The notes beneath the pieces were generated by a model, which searched no databases, was not told where the DNA came from, and saw only the letters and a list, made by a program, of their open reading frames with translations. The position numbers and the translations under genes are program-made. From positions 4,780,795-4,844,794 of the forward strand of contig OZ023206.1 in NCBI GenBank assembly GCA_963995525.1: 64,000 nt of DNA. The letters are read 5' to 3'. Positions 46,502-57,270 of the stretch are shown one piece after another. This DNA is from Escarpia spicata (taxonomy: Eukaryota; Annelida; Polychaeta; Sabellida; Siboglinidae). How positions within the stretch are numbered: position 1 is the first letter of the stretch; each line of letters begins with the position of its first letter.

Positions 46502-49500
46502 CAAGTGTGGAGTGCGGTGGCCTAGTTGACCAAGTGCAACTACAAGTGTGGAATGCAGTGACCTAGTTGACCAAGTGCAACTACAAGTGTGGAGCCCGGT
46601 GGCCTAGTTGACCAAGTGCAACTACAAGTGTGGAGCGTGGTGGCCTAGTTGACCAAGTGCAACTACAAGTGTGGAGCGTGGTGGCCTAGTTGACCAACTG
46701 CAACTATAAGTGTGGAGCGTGGTGGCCTAGTTGACCAAGTGCAACTACAAGTGTGGAGTCCGGTGGCCTAGTTGACCAAGTGCAACTACAAGTGTGGAAT
46801 GCAGTGACCTAGTTGACCAAGTGCAACTACAAGTGTGGAGCCCGGTGGCCTAGTTGACCAAGTGCAACTACAAGTGTGGAGCGTGGTGGCCTAGTTGACC
46901 AAGTGCAACAACAAGTGTGGAGTGCGGTGGCCTAGTTGACCAAGTGCAACTACAAGTGTGGAGCGTGGTGGCCTAGTTGACCAAGTGCAACTACAAGTGT
47001 GGAGCCCGGTGGCCTAGTTGACCAAGTGCAACTACAAGTGTGGAGCGTGGTGGCCTAGTTGACCAAGTGCAACTACAAGTGTGGAGCGTGGTGGCCTAGT
47101 TGACCAACTGCAACTATAAGTGTGGAACGTGGTGGCCTAGTTGACCAAGTGCAACTACAAGTGTGGAGTCCGGTGGCCTAGTTGACCAAGTGCAACTACA
47201 AGTGTGGAGCGTGGTGGCCTAGTTGACCAAGTGCAACTACAAGTGTGGAGCGTGGTGGCCTAGTTGACCAAGTGCAACTACAAGTGTGGAGCCCGGTGGC
47301 CTAGTTGACCAAGTGCAACTACAAGTGTGGAGTGCGGTGGCCTAGTTGACCAAGTGCAACTACAAGTGTGGAGCGTGGTGGCCTAGTTGACCAAGTGCAA
47401 CTACAAGTGTGGAGCCCGGTGGCCTAGTTGACCAAGTGCAACTACAAGTGTGGAATGCAGTGACCTAGTTGACCAAGTGCAACTACAAGTGTGGAGCATG
47501 GTGGCCTAGTTGACCAAGTGCAACTACAAGTGTGGAGCGTGGTGGCCTAGTTGACCAACTGCAACTATAAGTGTGGAACGTGGTGGCCTAGTTGACCAAG
47601 TGCAACTACAAGTGTGGAGTCCGGTGGCCTAGTTGACCAAGTGCAACTACAAGTGTGGAGCGTGGTGGCCTAGTTGACCAAGTGCAACTACAAGTGTGGA
47701 GCGCGGTGGCCTAATTGACCAAGTGCAACAACAAGTGTGGAGCATGGTGGCCTAGTTGACCAAGTGCAACTATAAGTGTGGAGCGTGGTGGCCTAGTTGA
47801 CCAAGTGCAACTACAAGTGTGGAGCGTGGTGGCCTAGTTGACCAAGTGCAACTACAAGTGTGGAGCGTGGTGGCCTAGTTGTCCAAGTACAACTATAAGT
47901 GTGGAGCGTGGTGGCCTAGTTGACCAAGTGCAACTACAAGTGTGGAGCGTGGTGGCCTAATTGACCAAGTGCAACTACAAGTGTGGAGCGTGGTGGCCTA
48001 GTTGACCAAGTGCAACTATAAGTGTGGAGCGTGGTGGCCTAGTTGACCAAGTGCAACTACAAGTGTGGAGCGTGGTGGCCTAGTTGACCAAGTGCAACTA
48101 CAAGTGTGGAGCGTGGTGGCCTAGTTGTCCAAGTACAACTACAAGTGTGGAGTCCGGTGGCGTAGTTGACCAAGTGCAACTACAAGTGTGGAGCGCGGTG
48201 GCCTAGTCGACCAAGTGCAACTACAAGTGTGGAGCGTGGTGGCCTAGTTGACCAAGTGCAACTACAAGTGTGGAGCGTGGTGGCCTAGTTGTCCAAGTAC
48301 AACTACAAGTGTGGAGTGTGGTGGCGTAGTTGACCAAGTGCAACTACAAGTGTGGAGTGTGGTGGCGTAGTTGACCAAGTGCAACTACAAGTGTGGAGTC
48401 CGGTGGCCTAGTTGACCAAGTGCAACTACAAGTGTGGAGCGTGGTGGCCTAGTTGACCAAGTGCAACTACAAGTGTGGAGCGTGGTGGCCTAGTTGACCA
48501 AGTGCAACTACAAGTGTGGAGCATGGTGGCCTAGTTGACCAAGTGCAACTACAAGTGTGGAGCGTGGTGGCCTAGTTGTCCAAGTACAACTACAAGTGTG
48601 GAGTCCGGTGACGTAGTTGACCAAGTGCAACTACAAGTGTGGAGCGTGGTGGCCTAGTTGACCAAGTACAACTACAAGTGTGGAGCATGGTGGCCTAGTT
48701 GACCAAGTGCAACTACAAGTGTGGAGCATGGTGGCCTAGTTGACCAAGTGCAACTACAAGTGTGGAGCATGGTGGCCTAGTTGACCAAGTGCAACTACAA
48801 GTGTGGAGTGTGGTGGCCTAGTTGTCCAAGTACAACTACAAGTGTGGAGTCCGGTGGCGTAGTTGACCAAGTGCAACTACAAGTGTGGAGCGCGGTGGCC
48901 TAGTTGACCAAGTGCAACTACAAGTGTGGAGCCCGGTGGCCTAGTTGACCAAGTGCAACTACAAGTGTGGAGCGTGGTGGCCTAGTTGACCAAGTGCAAC
49001 TACAAGTGTGGAGCGTGGTGGCTTAGTTGACCAAGTGCAACTACAAGTGTGGAGCGTGGTGGCCTAGTTGACCAAGTGCAACTACAAGTGTGAAGCGTGG
49101 TGGCCTAGTTGTCCAAGTACAACTACAAGTGTGGAGTCCGGTGGCGTAGTTGACCAAGTGCAACTACAAGTGTGGAGCGTGGTGGCCTAGTTGTCCAAGT
49201 ACAACTACATGTGTGGAGTCCGGTGGCGTAGTTGACCAAGTGCAACTACAAGTGTGGAGCGCGGTGGCCTAGTTGACCAAGTGCAACTACAAGTGTGGAG
49301 CGTGGTGGCCTAGTTGACCAAGTGCAACTACAAGTGTGAAGCGTGGTGGCCTAGTTGACCAAGTGCAACTACAAGTGTGGAGCGTGGTGGCCTAATTGAC
49401 CAAGTGCAACTACAAGTGTGGAGTGCGGTGGCCTAGTTGACCAAGTGCAACTACAAGTGTGGAGCCCGGTGGCCTAGTTGACCAAGTGCAACTACAAGTG

Positions 49501-50133
49501 TGGAGTGTGGTGGCGTAGTTGACCAAGTGCAACTACAAGTGTGGAGCGCGGTGGCCTAGTTGTCCAAGTACAACTACAAGTGTGGAGTGCGGTGGCCTAG
49601 TTGTCCAAGTGCAACTACAAGTGTGGAGCATGGTGGCCTAGTTGACCAAGTGCAACTACAAGTGTGGAGCGCGGTGGCCTAATTGACCAAGTGCAACTAC
49701 AAGTGTGGAGCGTGGTGGCCTAGTTGACCAACTGCAACTATAAGTGTGGAGCGTGGTGGCCTAGTTGACCAAGTGCAACTACAAGTGTGGAGTGCGGTGG
49801 CCTAGTTGACCAAGTGCAACTACAAGTGTGGAGCGTGGTGGCCTAGTTGACCAAGTGCAACTACAAGTGTGGAGTGCGGTGGCCTAGTTGACCAAGTGCA
49901 ACTACAAGTGTGGAGCGCGGTGGCCTATTTGTCCAAGTGCAACTACAAGTGTGGAGCGCGGTGGCCTAATTGACCAAGTGCAACAACAAGTGTGGAGTGC
50001 GGTGGCCTATTTGTCCAAGTGCAACTACAAGTGTGGAGTGCGGTGGCCTATTTGTCCAAGTGCAACTACAAGTGTGGAGTGCGGTGGCCTAGTTGTCCAA
50101 GTGCAACTACAAGTGTGGAGCGCGGTGGCCTAG
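46502..50133 (+). repeat. 41-bp satellite, right block
   Basis: About 88 further copies of the 41-bp unit with recurring variants (gagcccgg, gagtccgg, gagtgcgg, gaatgcagtgacc, aactgcaactata) that reappear in the same order, pointing to multi-unit duplications. The last unit runs directly into a SINE body at 50134 without a break. Confidence 0.95.
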
Positions 50134-50400
50134 TTTCAATCGAGAGACCCCGAGTTCAGTTCCTCTTGATGCCGTTTCAAATCTTGGATAAGTTTGTTCA
50201 CTCCACGTTGCTCTAGTTCACTCAACTGTATGAGTGAGTACCTGGCTATAGACAGTGGAGTATATTTGTATATGAATTGTCTTCGCACTGTAATTTCAGC
50301 ATGGCTGAATTCTTCCCAGAGAAGTCGAGAAGGTATTTGACTGAACAGGTCTGCCAGGGGGTAAAGTGTAAAGCACTGTGAACAGTCCTTAGACCTTACC
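50134..50400 (+). mobile_element. tRNA-derived SINE fused to the satellite
   Basis: 'tttcaatcgagagaccccga' + 'gttcagttcc' continues the tRNA-like head. Then come 'gagtgagtacctggctatag', 'cagcatggctgaattcttcc', 'cagagaagtcgagaagg', 'gaacaggtctgccagggggt' and 'aaagcactgtgaacagtcc'. The A-box part of the head is supplied by the last 41-bp satellite unit. Confidence 0.8.
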
Positions 50401-50429
50401 TTTTACATTGTACATTTACATTTAATACA

Positions 50430-50523
50430 GTGGAACCTCACTATTAACGTCACCCTCCAGATAAGGCAATAGTGACCTGAGTGACCTTAATTGCAAGGTG
50501 GCTGTATTACTGAGGCGACTGTA
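50430..50523 (+). mobile_element. Short pogo/Tigger-like MITE
   Basis: Starts TACAGTGGAACCTCACTATT and ends TTACTGAGGCGACTGTA; the ends are roughly inverted and flanked by TA. About 90 bp. Related phrases lie at 22313 and 24785. Confidence 0.6.
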
Positions 50524-50637
50524 CTGAAAAAATGTACTTCAGACCAAGTACAAGTACTTGAACCCACCCCTGCCGCCAACTCATTTCCTACTGACGTCCT
50601 GCCAGTGTGACATTATGACTCTATGACATTGTTGCAG

Positions 50638-50792
50638 CGTTTGAGACGAGGACAACCAACCCTTTGGTACAGACGGCATCTCCTGAGGACATCTTCATTG
50701 ACCAGATGGCCCTCGGCAAACTTCTCGTCAAGGACAAAGAAGGCCACATCGTTGCTGGCTCACTCGAGGGACTCATAGCAGAGATCATCAAG
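50638..50792 (+). CDS. Coding exon, start of RasGEF_N-like domain
   Basis: The acceptor is CATTGTTGCAG and the donor AAG|GTAACA. Two bases complete the split codon (Pro), then FETRTTNPLVQTASPEDIFI, DQMALGKLLVKDKEGH and IVAGSLEGLIAEIIK. The VAGSLEGLIAEII element matches the opening helix of RasGEF N-terminal (REM) domains, which typically read as a 'G-T/S-L-E-x-L-I' motif after a basic strand. That motif is what ties the ARM-bearing protein to Ras exchange factors. Copies of this exon's last 20 bp plus donor recur five times in the following intron. Confidence 0.8.
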
Positions 50793-50984
50793 GTAACAAC
50801 CTCAGCGTTTCTATTTTATCACATATTTGACATATTTGCAATATTTTAATAGTTAAACTTATAGCAGAAGTTATCATGGTAACAGTCACAGCCCAGCATC
50901 CCTATATTTTCACATATGCCCCTGTATTTTAATAGCCATTCCTATATTTTCACAAGATTCCAATATTTGTTCTAATACCTGCTA

Positions 50985-51380
50985 GTTAAAGAAACTTATA
51001 GCGGAGATCATCAAGGTAACATAGCATTCCTATATTTTCACAAGATTCCAATATTTGTTCTAATACCTGCTAGTTAAAGAAACTTATAGCGGAGATCATC
51101 AAGGTAACATAGCATTCCTATATTTTCACAAGATTCCAATATTTGTTCTAATACCTGCTAGTTAAAGAAACTTATAGCGGAGATCATCAAGGTAACATAG
51201 CATTCCTATATTTTCACAAGATTCCAATATTTGTTCTAATACCTGCTAGTTAAAGAAACTTATAGCGGAGATCATCAAGGTAACATAGCATTCCTATATT
51301 TTCACAAGATTCCAATATTTGTTCTAATACCTGCTAGTTAAAGAAACTTATAGCGGAGATCATCAAGGTAACATAGCATT
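50985..51380 (+). repeat. 88-bp array copying the 3' end and donor of exon 50638
   Basis: 'acttatagcggagatcatca' + 'aggtaacatagcattccta' lies in five copies with 'ggagatcatcaag|gtaac' at 51003, 51091, 51179, 51267 and 51355 (88-bp period). The phrase matches the exon's end 'actcatagcagagatcatca' + 'ag|gtaac' apart from a few bases. A decayed copy is at about 50860-50882. Confidence 0.92.
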
Positions 51381-51965
51381 CCTATTTTTTCAGTGAAACA
51401 TGTTAATGTTAATTTACGCTAATATCTGTTTTGGATTGTAACGATCACAAATCCCACCCCACATATTGGTGGGGGAGGTTTGCACCAGTGGCAAACGTGT
51501 AGCGTTTTATTAGATTTCAAATTTATGAGACGATCCCTACGTTACCTTGAGGTGTGTGTAGTAGTATATAGTAGTATATGATTTATTTAACGATGGTGAC
51601 CATGTCACGTTTACAACATAGTTTTCACTGGGCCATCAGAGACACTCGAACATCCACAGTTATATAGATAAAATATACAATTTACAACAATGTAAAACAA
51701 ATAATAAATGTATAAATAGATTACAACAAAATATCATTAAAACATATAAATTCTAAAACCATGAACTAATTTATAAATTCTAAATACATAAAATGTCATT
51801 AAAATAAAATATACAAATTCTAAAAGCATGAATCAATTTAGCAATTCTAAATACATAAAATGTCATTAAAATATAATACATAAATTATAAAATGTGACTC
51901 AATACACCAATTCTAGAAAGAAAGTAATAAAATACTAAATTCTGAAATGTGAGTTACTGCTGCAG
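51381..51965. other. Intron with AT-rich degenerate repeat
   Basis: From about 51660 to 51945, 'aaatgtcattaaaatataa' and 'caattctaaatacataaaa' recur loosely every 60-65 bp. Confidence 0.6.
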
Positions 51966-52257
51966 GACGCCGAGCAGGAGCTATCCAATGCCCACAAGAT
52001 GCCCTCCACAGACCCCCGCTGTGACTCGGCCGGGGTTCCCACATCGCCCCCTGACACTCCCGGCAGCTTCCCCATTGATGACCTGACACGCCACCCCTTC
52101 TGCGAGTACATTCTGCACGCCCTGCCTCTGGTGGTGCACCCTGTAATCATCCTGCGGGTGCTGTGTCACAAGATGTTTGGACATATGTTGCGCAGGAAGC
52201 CGGTCAACACGGCCGCCATTGTCAGTCCACAGGCTGCTGAATCCCCCCCTCAGCCAG
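51966..52257 (+). CDS. Coding exon, RasGEF_N-like core helices
   Basis: The acceptor is TGCTGCAG, the donor CAG|GTAACA, start phase 0 and end phase 1. The protein opens DAEQELSNAHKMPS, passes through a Pro-rich loop, then HPFCEYILHALPLVV and HPVIILRVLCHKMFGHM. The latter two helices align in position and pattern with the 'F..TFL.TYR.F..P.ELL.LL..RF' region of REM domains, although the Tyr-Arg of the classical motif is replaced. The end (VNTAAIVSPQAAESPPQPG) enters a disordered segment. The overlapping minus-strand open frame is a shadow. Confidence 0.8.
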
Positions 52258-52705
52258 GTAACACACTGGGGTTGAAATGATGCAGTGCCCCCATAATATA
52301 AGACATATTGCATATGAGGGGGCTGGAACATAACTTGACATATTAAAAAAATACTAGCTTCAGAAGGGTGCACTGATCCATTTTGAAGAGTTTCAAGTTT
52401 TCCCTTTTTTACACTGGCTAACGATTTGAATTCTCACCGGTTTTAGGGTTCTTACCATATGTTAGACTTACGTAAGTCGATTGTTCATAACATTGCACAT
52501 GTTTCTGTGATTGTTCTGAGGATTTGTTGATGTTTTAGATAATATTCTTGCATTAAAGGGAAACGCTTTTCGAATATATTTTGTAAAAAACATGATTTAT
52601 AAATACTCCAGGAAACCGTCTTCTGCATCTGTGTGTATGTAGTGCCATCCACCCCGGATGGGCATTTTAAAATATCAATAAAGGTTGTTATGTTGTTATC
52701 ACTAG

Positions 52706-53115
52706 GTGTCCTGCCATCCCCGTCAGAGCCACCTGGTGACATAGGCACGCCATTGTTGACGACTTCGAAACGTCGCAAGGGAAACCTACATGTCCATATC
52801 GCGGTGCCCAATGACACAACCGATGACGAAGACGACGAGGCGATTCGGGCTGCCCATAAAAGGACTCGTCGGGCGGGCTCGATGGACAAACACCTGTCAT
52901 CTCTGAAGCGGTTGATGATGGGCAACAACGTGGCGATGAGCCTGGCCATCAAGGCAGTTGGCGATAGTCTCATGCAGCCCCTCGACCTGAATGTGTCACC
53001 CTCCTCCAACGCGTCCCCGTGTAATGACGCTGGCGACGGGGACGTCAAGAAACGGATGGTATTCCGGTTTCCCAGTGTCAAGAAACGCTTGTCAAAGTCT
53101 CAGGGTTACATGCAG
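52706..53115 (+). CDS. Coding exon, acidic/basic disordered insert
   Basis: The exon follows ATCACTAG, starts in phase 1 and ends in phase 0 at CAG|GTGTGT. It encodes 137 residues: VLPSPSEPPGDIGTP, a KRRKGN patch, the acidic run DDEDDE, then KRTRRAGSMDKHLSSLKRLM and a helical SLAIKAVGDSLMQPL. It ends with the basic VKKRMVFRFPSVKKRLSKS. Acidic and basic clusters with many Ser residues suggest a regulatory, phosphorylated loop and possible membrane or nuclear targeting by basic patches; this is inference. No family is recognised. The intron before it is only 448 bp and the one after it is 770 bp. Confidence 0.8.
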
Positions 53116-53885
53116 GTGTGTTTGAGGGTCTTGTGATGGGTGCTGAAGTGTGGCAGTGATATATGTGGTGAAATGACTTGATGAGATGGGGTGATGCTAT
53201 CAATGCAATAATGCTAATGCTCGCCATTTGTCCATTTTGGCCAAAATCCATCCATAAGAACGTAAGAGTCTGTACAATGGACCTTTGCTCTGTAGTGTAC
53301 CATTAGTTACACTGCTATACATGTCATAGCACTAAGTTCTACTAAGTTACACTTAATACATTCTTGATAATAGCCGCTGCTAGTAACACATATACCTCCT
53401 ATTAACATATCCAAACTTTACAACAACTGTACTCCAATAGAGACTTTCACCAATCTTATCAAGAAATGTGTTGTATGATAAAATTATATATCCTGAAGAA
53501 TTTCCAGTAAGCTATTGTCTTTTCATATGAGTTTATGTAGTTATTTCTTGTTTCTACAGTTTGAAAACCACTGTACAGATTATGTTCTCATTTGGCAAAG
53601 AACACCAGTCTTGATAAAGAAGTGCATGGTTGTTATCTAATTTTAAACATCATAAGCCATAACAAAATCAGTTAAATGATTTTTATAACATTTTGGTACA
53701 ATCTCATGCTCAGTTGAGATATTTTATAATGAACACTTAACCTTAAACTTGTGATAATTTCACAAAAATGTTTAATTTTCAGATGCAGATTCATGTCTTT
53801 TACAGGTGTTTTTTCAGCTTACATTCATTCCACTCTGATCGGAGGTGAACATCTGTAAAATTCTACCTTCTCATTCTGCCTCCAG
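53116..53885. other. Intron, nothing else recognised
   Basis: AT-rich intron ending in CTGCCTCCAG. Confidence 0.6.
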
Positions 53886-54114
53886 GTGGCAGGGGTGTGC
53901 GAGTCGGCAGATGGCAGCACTGAGTTCCTGAAGGATACAGTTCCGGTTCTAGCGAAGGACAAAGATGACGACATGAAAGAGTTCCAGCGCGAACTCATCA
54001 ATCTGCCCACATTTGAGATCGACACACATCGCATGGATGAGGCCACGATGCCCCTCGTGTCACGCTCAAACTCTGTGCCAGAGAAACTTGGACACCTCCA
54101 CATTAACTGCAATG
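53886..54114 (+). CDS. Coding exon, insert between RasGEF_N halves
   Basis: The acceptor is CTGCCTCCAG, with start phase 0 and end phase 1 at ATG|GTACTT, a weak but usable donor. The 76 complete codons read VAGVCESADGSTEFLKDTV, then KDKDDDMKEFQRELINLPTF, EIDTHRMDEATMPLVSRS and NSVPEKLGHLHINCN. The 'SRSNSVPE' stretch looks like a phosphoserine/14-3-3-type site, which is inference. The leftover G plus GT of the next exon makes a Gly codon. Confidence 0.8.
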
Positions 54115-54654
54115 GTACTTGACATTGTCGCACCATTTCTTTCTCCCGCCTTGTCCTTCTCCCCGGGTGGGGGTCACATCACTTGGTTTGTTGCATCCTA
54201 TCAATGACATGTCTTCTGCAGTTGCTGTTCACCCGCCCTTTCCACATCTCTTCACACTGTCTCCCCATCTTATTTACAGTCTTCTCCTTCTATCGACATC
54301 TTCTGTTTCCGATACTATCTTTATTTTTGTCCGCACTCATTCTGTCCGTACGTCCTGTCCACCTCAATCTGTACACAACTCCTTTCGTTCCAATATCTTC
54401 TCTCAATTCTCCCTTCTTCCTTCTGTCTTCTCGTGTCACTCTGCGTACCCTCCAGACTCAGTTATTGTCTGCTACCAGTAGCTTCTCTGTCTGTCTTTGT
54501 CAGTGCCACTATTCTCATTTCACTTGGCTATAATTAATAAGCTCTTGTCAGGTCAATCAAGTATATTTCCCAAAGCCTTAGTAGGTTACATGAAAATTAC
54601 TACAATGTTACATGGACAGTGAACCACATTAATCTGGAACTTGATAATATGGAA

Positions 54655-55855
54655 ACCTGTGTAGGGTGGTATAGGGTGGGGCCGCATCACTTGGTCCATT
54701 CAGTGAAACCTGTGTAGGGTGGGGCTGCATCACTCGGTCCATTCTGTGAAACCTGTGTAGGGTGGGGCCGCATCACTCGGTCCATTCTGTGAAACCTGTG
54801 TAGGGTGGTGTAGGGTGGGGCCATATCACTCAGTCCATTCAGTGAAACCTGTGTAGGGTGGGGCCACATCACTCTGTCCATTCTGTGAAACCTGTGTAGG
54901 GTGAGGCCGCATCACTCGGTCCATTCTGTGAAACCTGTGTAGGATGTAGTAGGGTGGGGCCATATCACTCAGTCCATTCAGTGAAACCTGTGTAGGGTGG
55001 GGCCACATCACTCTGTCCATTCTGTGAAACCTGTGTAGGGTGAGGCCGCATCACTCGGTCCATTCTGTGAAACCTGTGTAGGATGGTGTAATGTGGGGCC
55101 ATATCACTCAGTCCATTCAGTGAAACCTGTGTAGGGTGGGGCCACATCACTCTGTCCATTCTGTGAAACCTGTGTAGGGTGAGGCCGCATCACTCGGTCC
55201 ATTCTGTGAAACCTGTGTAGGATGGTGTAGGGTGGGGCCATATCACTCAGTCCATTCTATGAAACCTGTGTAGGGTGGGGCCGCATCACTCAGTCCATTC
55301 TGTGAAACCTGTGTAGGATGGGGCCACATCACTCGGTCCATTCTGTGAAACCTGCATAGGGTGGGGCCACATCACTCAGTCCATTCTGTGAAACCTGTGT
55401 AGGGTGGGGCCACATCACTCAGTCCATTCTGTGAAACCTGTTTAGGGTGGAGCCACAAAACTCAGTCCTTTCTGTGAAACATGTGTAGGGTGGAGCCACA
55501 AAACTCAGTCCATTCTGTGAAACCTGTGTAGGGTGGGGCCACATCACTCAGTCCATTCTGTGAAACCTGCATAGGGTGGGGCCACATCACTCAGTCCATT
55601 CTGTGAAACCTGCATAGGGTGGGGCCACATCACTCAGTCCATTCTGTGAAACCTGCATAGGGTGGGGCCACATCATTCAGTCCATTCTGTGAAACCTGTG
55701 TAGGGTGGGGCCACATCACTCAGTCCATTCTGTGAAACCTGCATAGGGTGGGGCCACATCACTCAGTCCATTCTGTGAAACCTGTGTAGGATGGAGCCGC
55801 ATCACTCAGTCCATACTGTGAAACCTGTGTAGTGTGGAGCCACATCACTCAGTCC
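54655..55855 (+). repeat. 43-bp minisatellite in intron
   Basis: About 28 copies of 'gtgaaacctgtgtagggtgg' + 'ggccacatcactcagtccat' + 'tct'. Three consecutive 139-bp blocks (minus-strand open frames at 54687, 54826 and 54965 are identical artefacts) show a higher-order period of three units plus an insert. Confidence 0.95.
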
Positions 55856-56117
55856 ATCCTGCCCTCTTGATGGCACTTCTCCAACTATCCCAGTCTCCTA
55901 TAGTCCTCTCCTACTGTGTCCTTTCCATATCTCTCTTGACACATACTGCTTCCCCATATTAATTTCTGAGAATTAAGAAAAATGGAATGGTAATCTGCAG
56001 ATGGTGCCACCATAACAGTAATAATAGATGCTGGAGGACCTCTCTCCTACCTGCATGAATTGAGAGGTTGTGAATTGACCAGGTGGCGCTAGTGTAAAAG
56101 AGTGGTTTCTTGCTCTA

Positions 56118-56257
56118 CAACTGTCGATTCATCAGGAACTGATTTGTTCTTCCTCTGCTCACTAGATGGTGTGGCGAGCAGTCTGTGCCATTTGTGACTC
56201 GCCACACTATCTAGCAAGCAGGGGAAGAACAAATCAATTTCTAATGAAGGCAGTCAA
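56118..56257. repeat. Imperfect foldback, ~60-bp arms
   Basis: The left arm ('actgatttgttcttcctctg' ... 'gatggtgtggcgag') and right arm ('ctcgccacactatctag' ... 'gaagaacaaatcaat') are reverse complements with few mismatches, around a ~20-bp loop. This may be a small foldback MITE. Confidence 0.85.
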
Positions 56258-56602
56258 AATGTTGAAGTGAGTTAATTCACAGTTATGGTGTAAAGAAAAT
56301 TTGTTTGAAACTATTCCAACTTGATGAACATTTTCACTAACATTTTGACATAGTCTAAGGGATCCTGTCTGAACTTTGATGTCTGATATCAGATGAAATT
56401 GCTTTAATTAGGGGTACCCCCGGTAGGTCAGAGGCAGTTTTGTCTGGCGTCGGATATAAATATTTTATGCTTCAGACCGATACATATTAGTATTTACACA
56501 CTTGTCTGAGGGGAGGGGGTGAGGGGGTGAGGGGCTGAAAAAATGTTCATCTGACATCGACGTTCTGAGATGATCCCTAAATGATGGTATGTCTGTATGC
56601 AG

Positions 56603-57270
56603 GTTGCTGTGGCTTGGACACGATACAGCAAGACACAGTACATCCACACATCACACTAGGACGCCGACACAACCACAAGACAATGCACTGCAAGGTCGAG
56701 GTGACACCATCTAGTGACAGCGACGACGTCACCCTCGACAAGGCGTCCTGCTCAAACGTGACATCGCTCCACCAGGTGACACAAGATGCCACGTCAAGTC
56801 ACGTTGCAGACATCAACGCCGTACGTCACCAGGATATCGCAATAGCGCGGCCGGCAATCACGCGCCAGCGTGTGTCGCCGTTTGTAGCGTCGATACCAAA
56901 ACTCGTGTCATGTGCTATGACAGTGTCAACGACACAGACGGCATCAACGCGTCATGAGCGTAACCTGCTGCGTCCGGCCTCCAGTCACTCCAGTCTGACG
57001 TCCTGTGCGTCCAGCATCAGTGTCCACTCAGACCTCTGCAGTCCTGGATACCTGCTCGCCAAGTCAGGCAGCTCGTACGGCATTGATGTGCCCGCGCACC
57101 ACCAGGGGGTGCTGAAGGTGATCGAGACGTGGGTCGACGTGTGCTGCATCGACTTTGAGTTCAACGCGATGATGAAGAAGGAGGCGAAGGATTTCTTTAA
57201 GAAGATGTCATCACTTGGACCGGAGTACGACTCGTGGAGCCAGAAGATGCAGGGGCAGCTACGTCTGCAG
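56603..57270 (+). CDS. Coding exon, end of RasGEF_N-like domain
   Basis: The acceptor is CTGTATGCAG and the donor CTGCAG|GTACAC; the exon starts in phase 1 and ends in phase 0 with 222 full codons. The first ~160 residues are Ser/Thr/His-rich and probably disordered (for example HSSLTSCASSISVHSDLCS). The last ~60 are ordered: HHQGVLKVIETWVDVCCIDF, then a Lys-rich helix and GPEYDSWSQKMQGQLRLQ. This fits the 'VL.V...W......DF' helix and following helices that end a REM domain. The catalytic RasGEF domain would start in the next exon, beyond the 62-bp array. The donor is immediately repeated about 36 times downstream. Confidence 0.8.

Noticed and set aside
44735..50133. Centromeric satellite
   Set aside because: A 41-bp unit inside an intron of a coding gene and continuous with a SINE; nothing suggests a centromere.
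52485..53081. 198-codon minus-strand open frame
   Set aside because: Antisense shadow of the well-supported exon 52706-53115.
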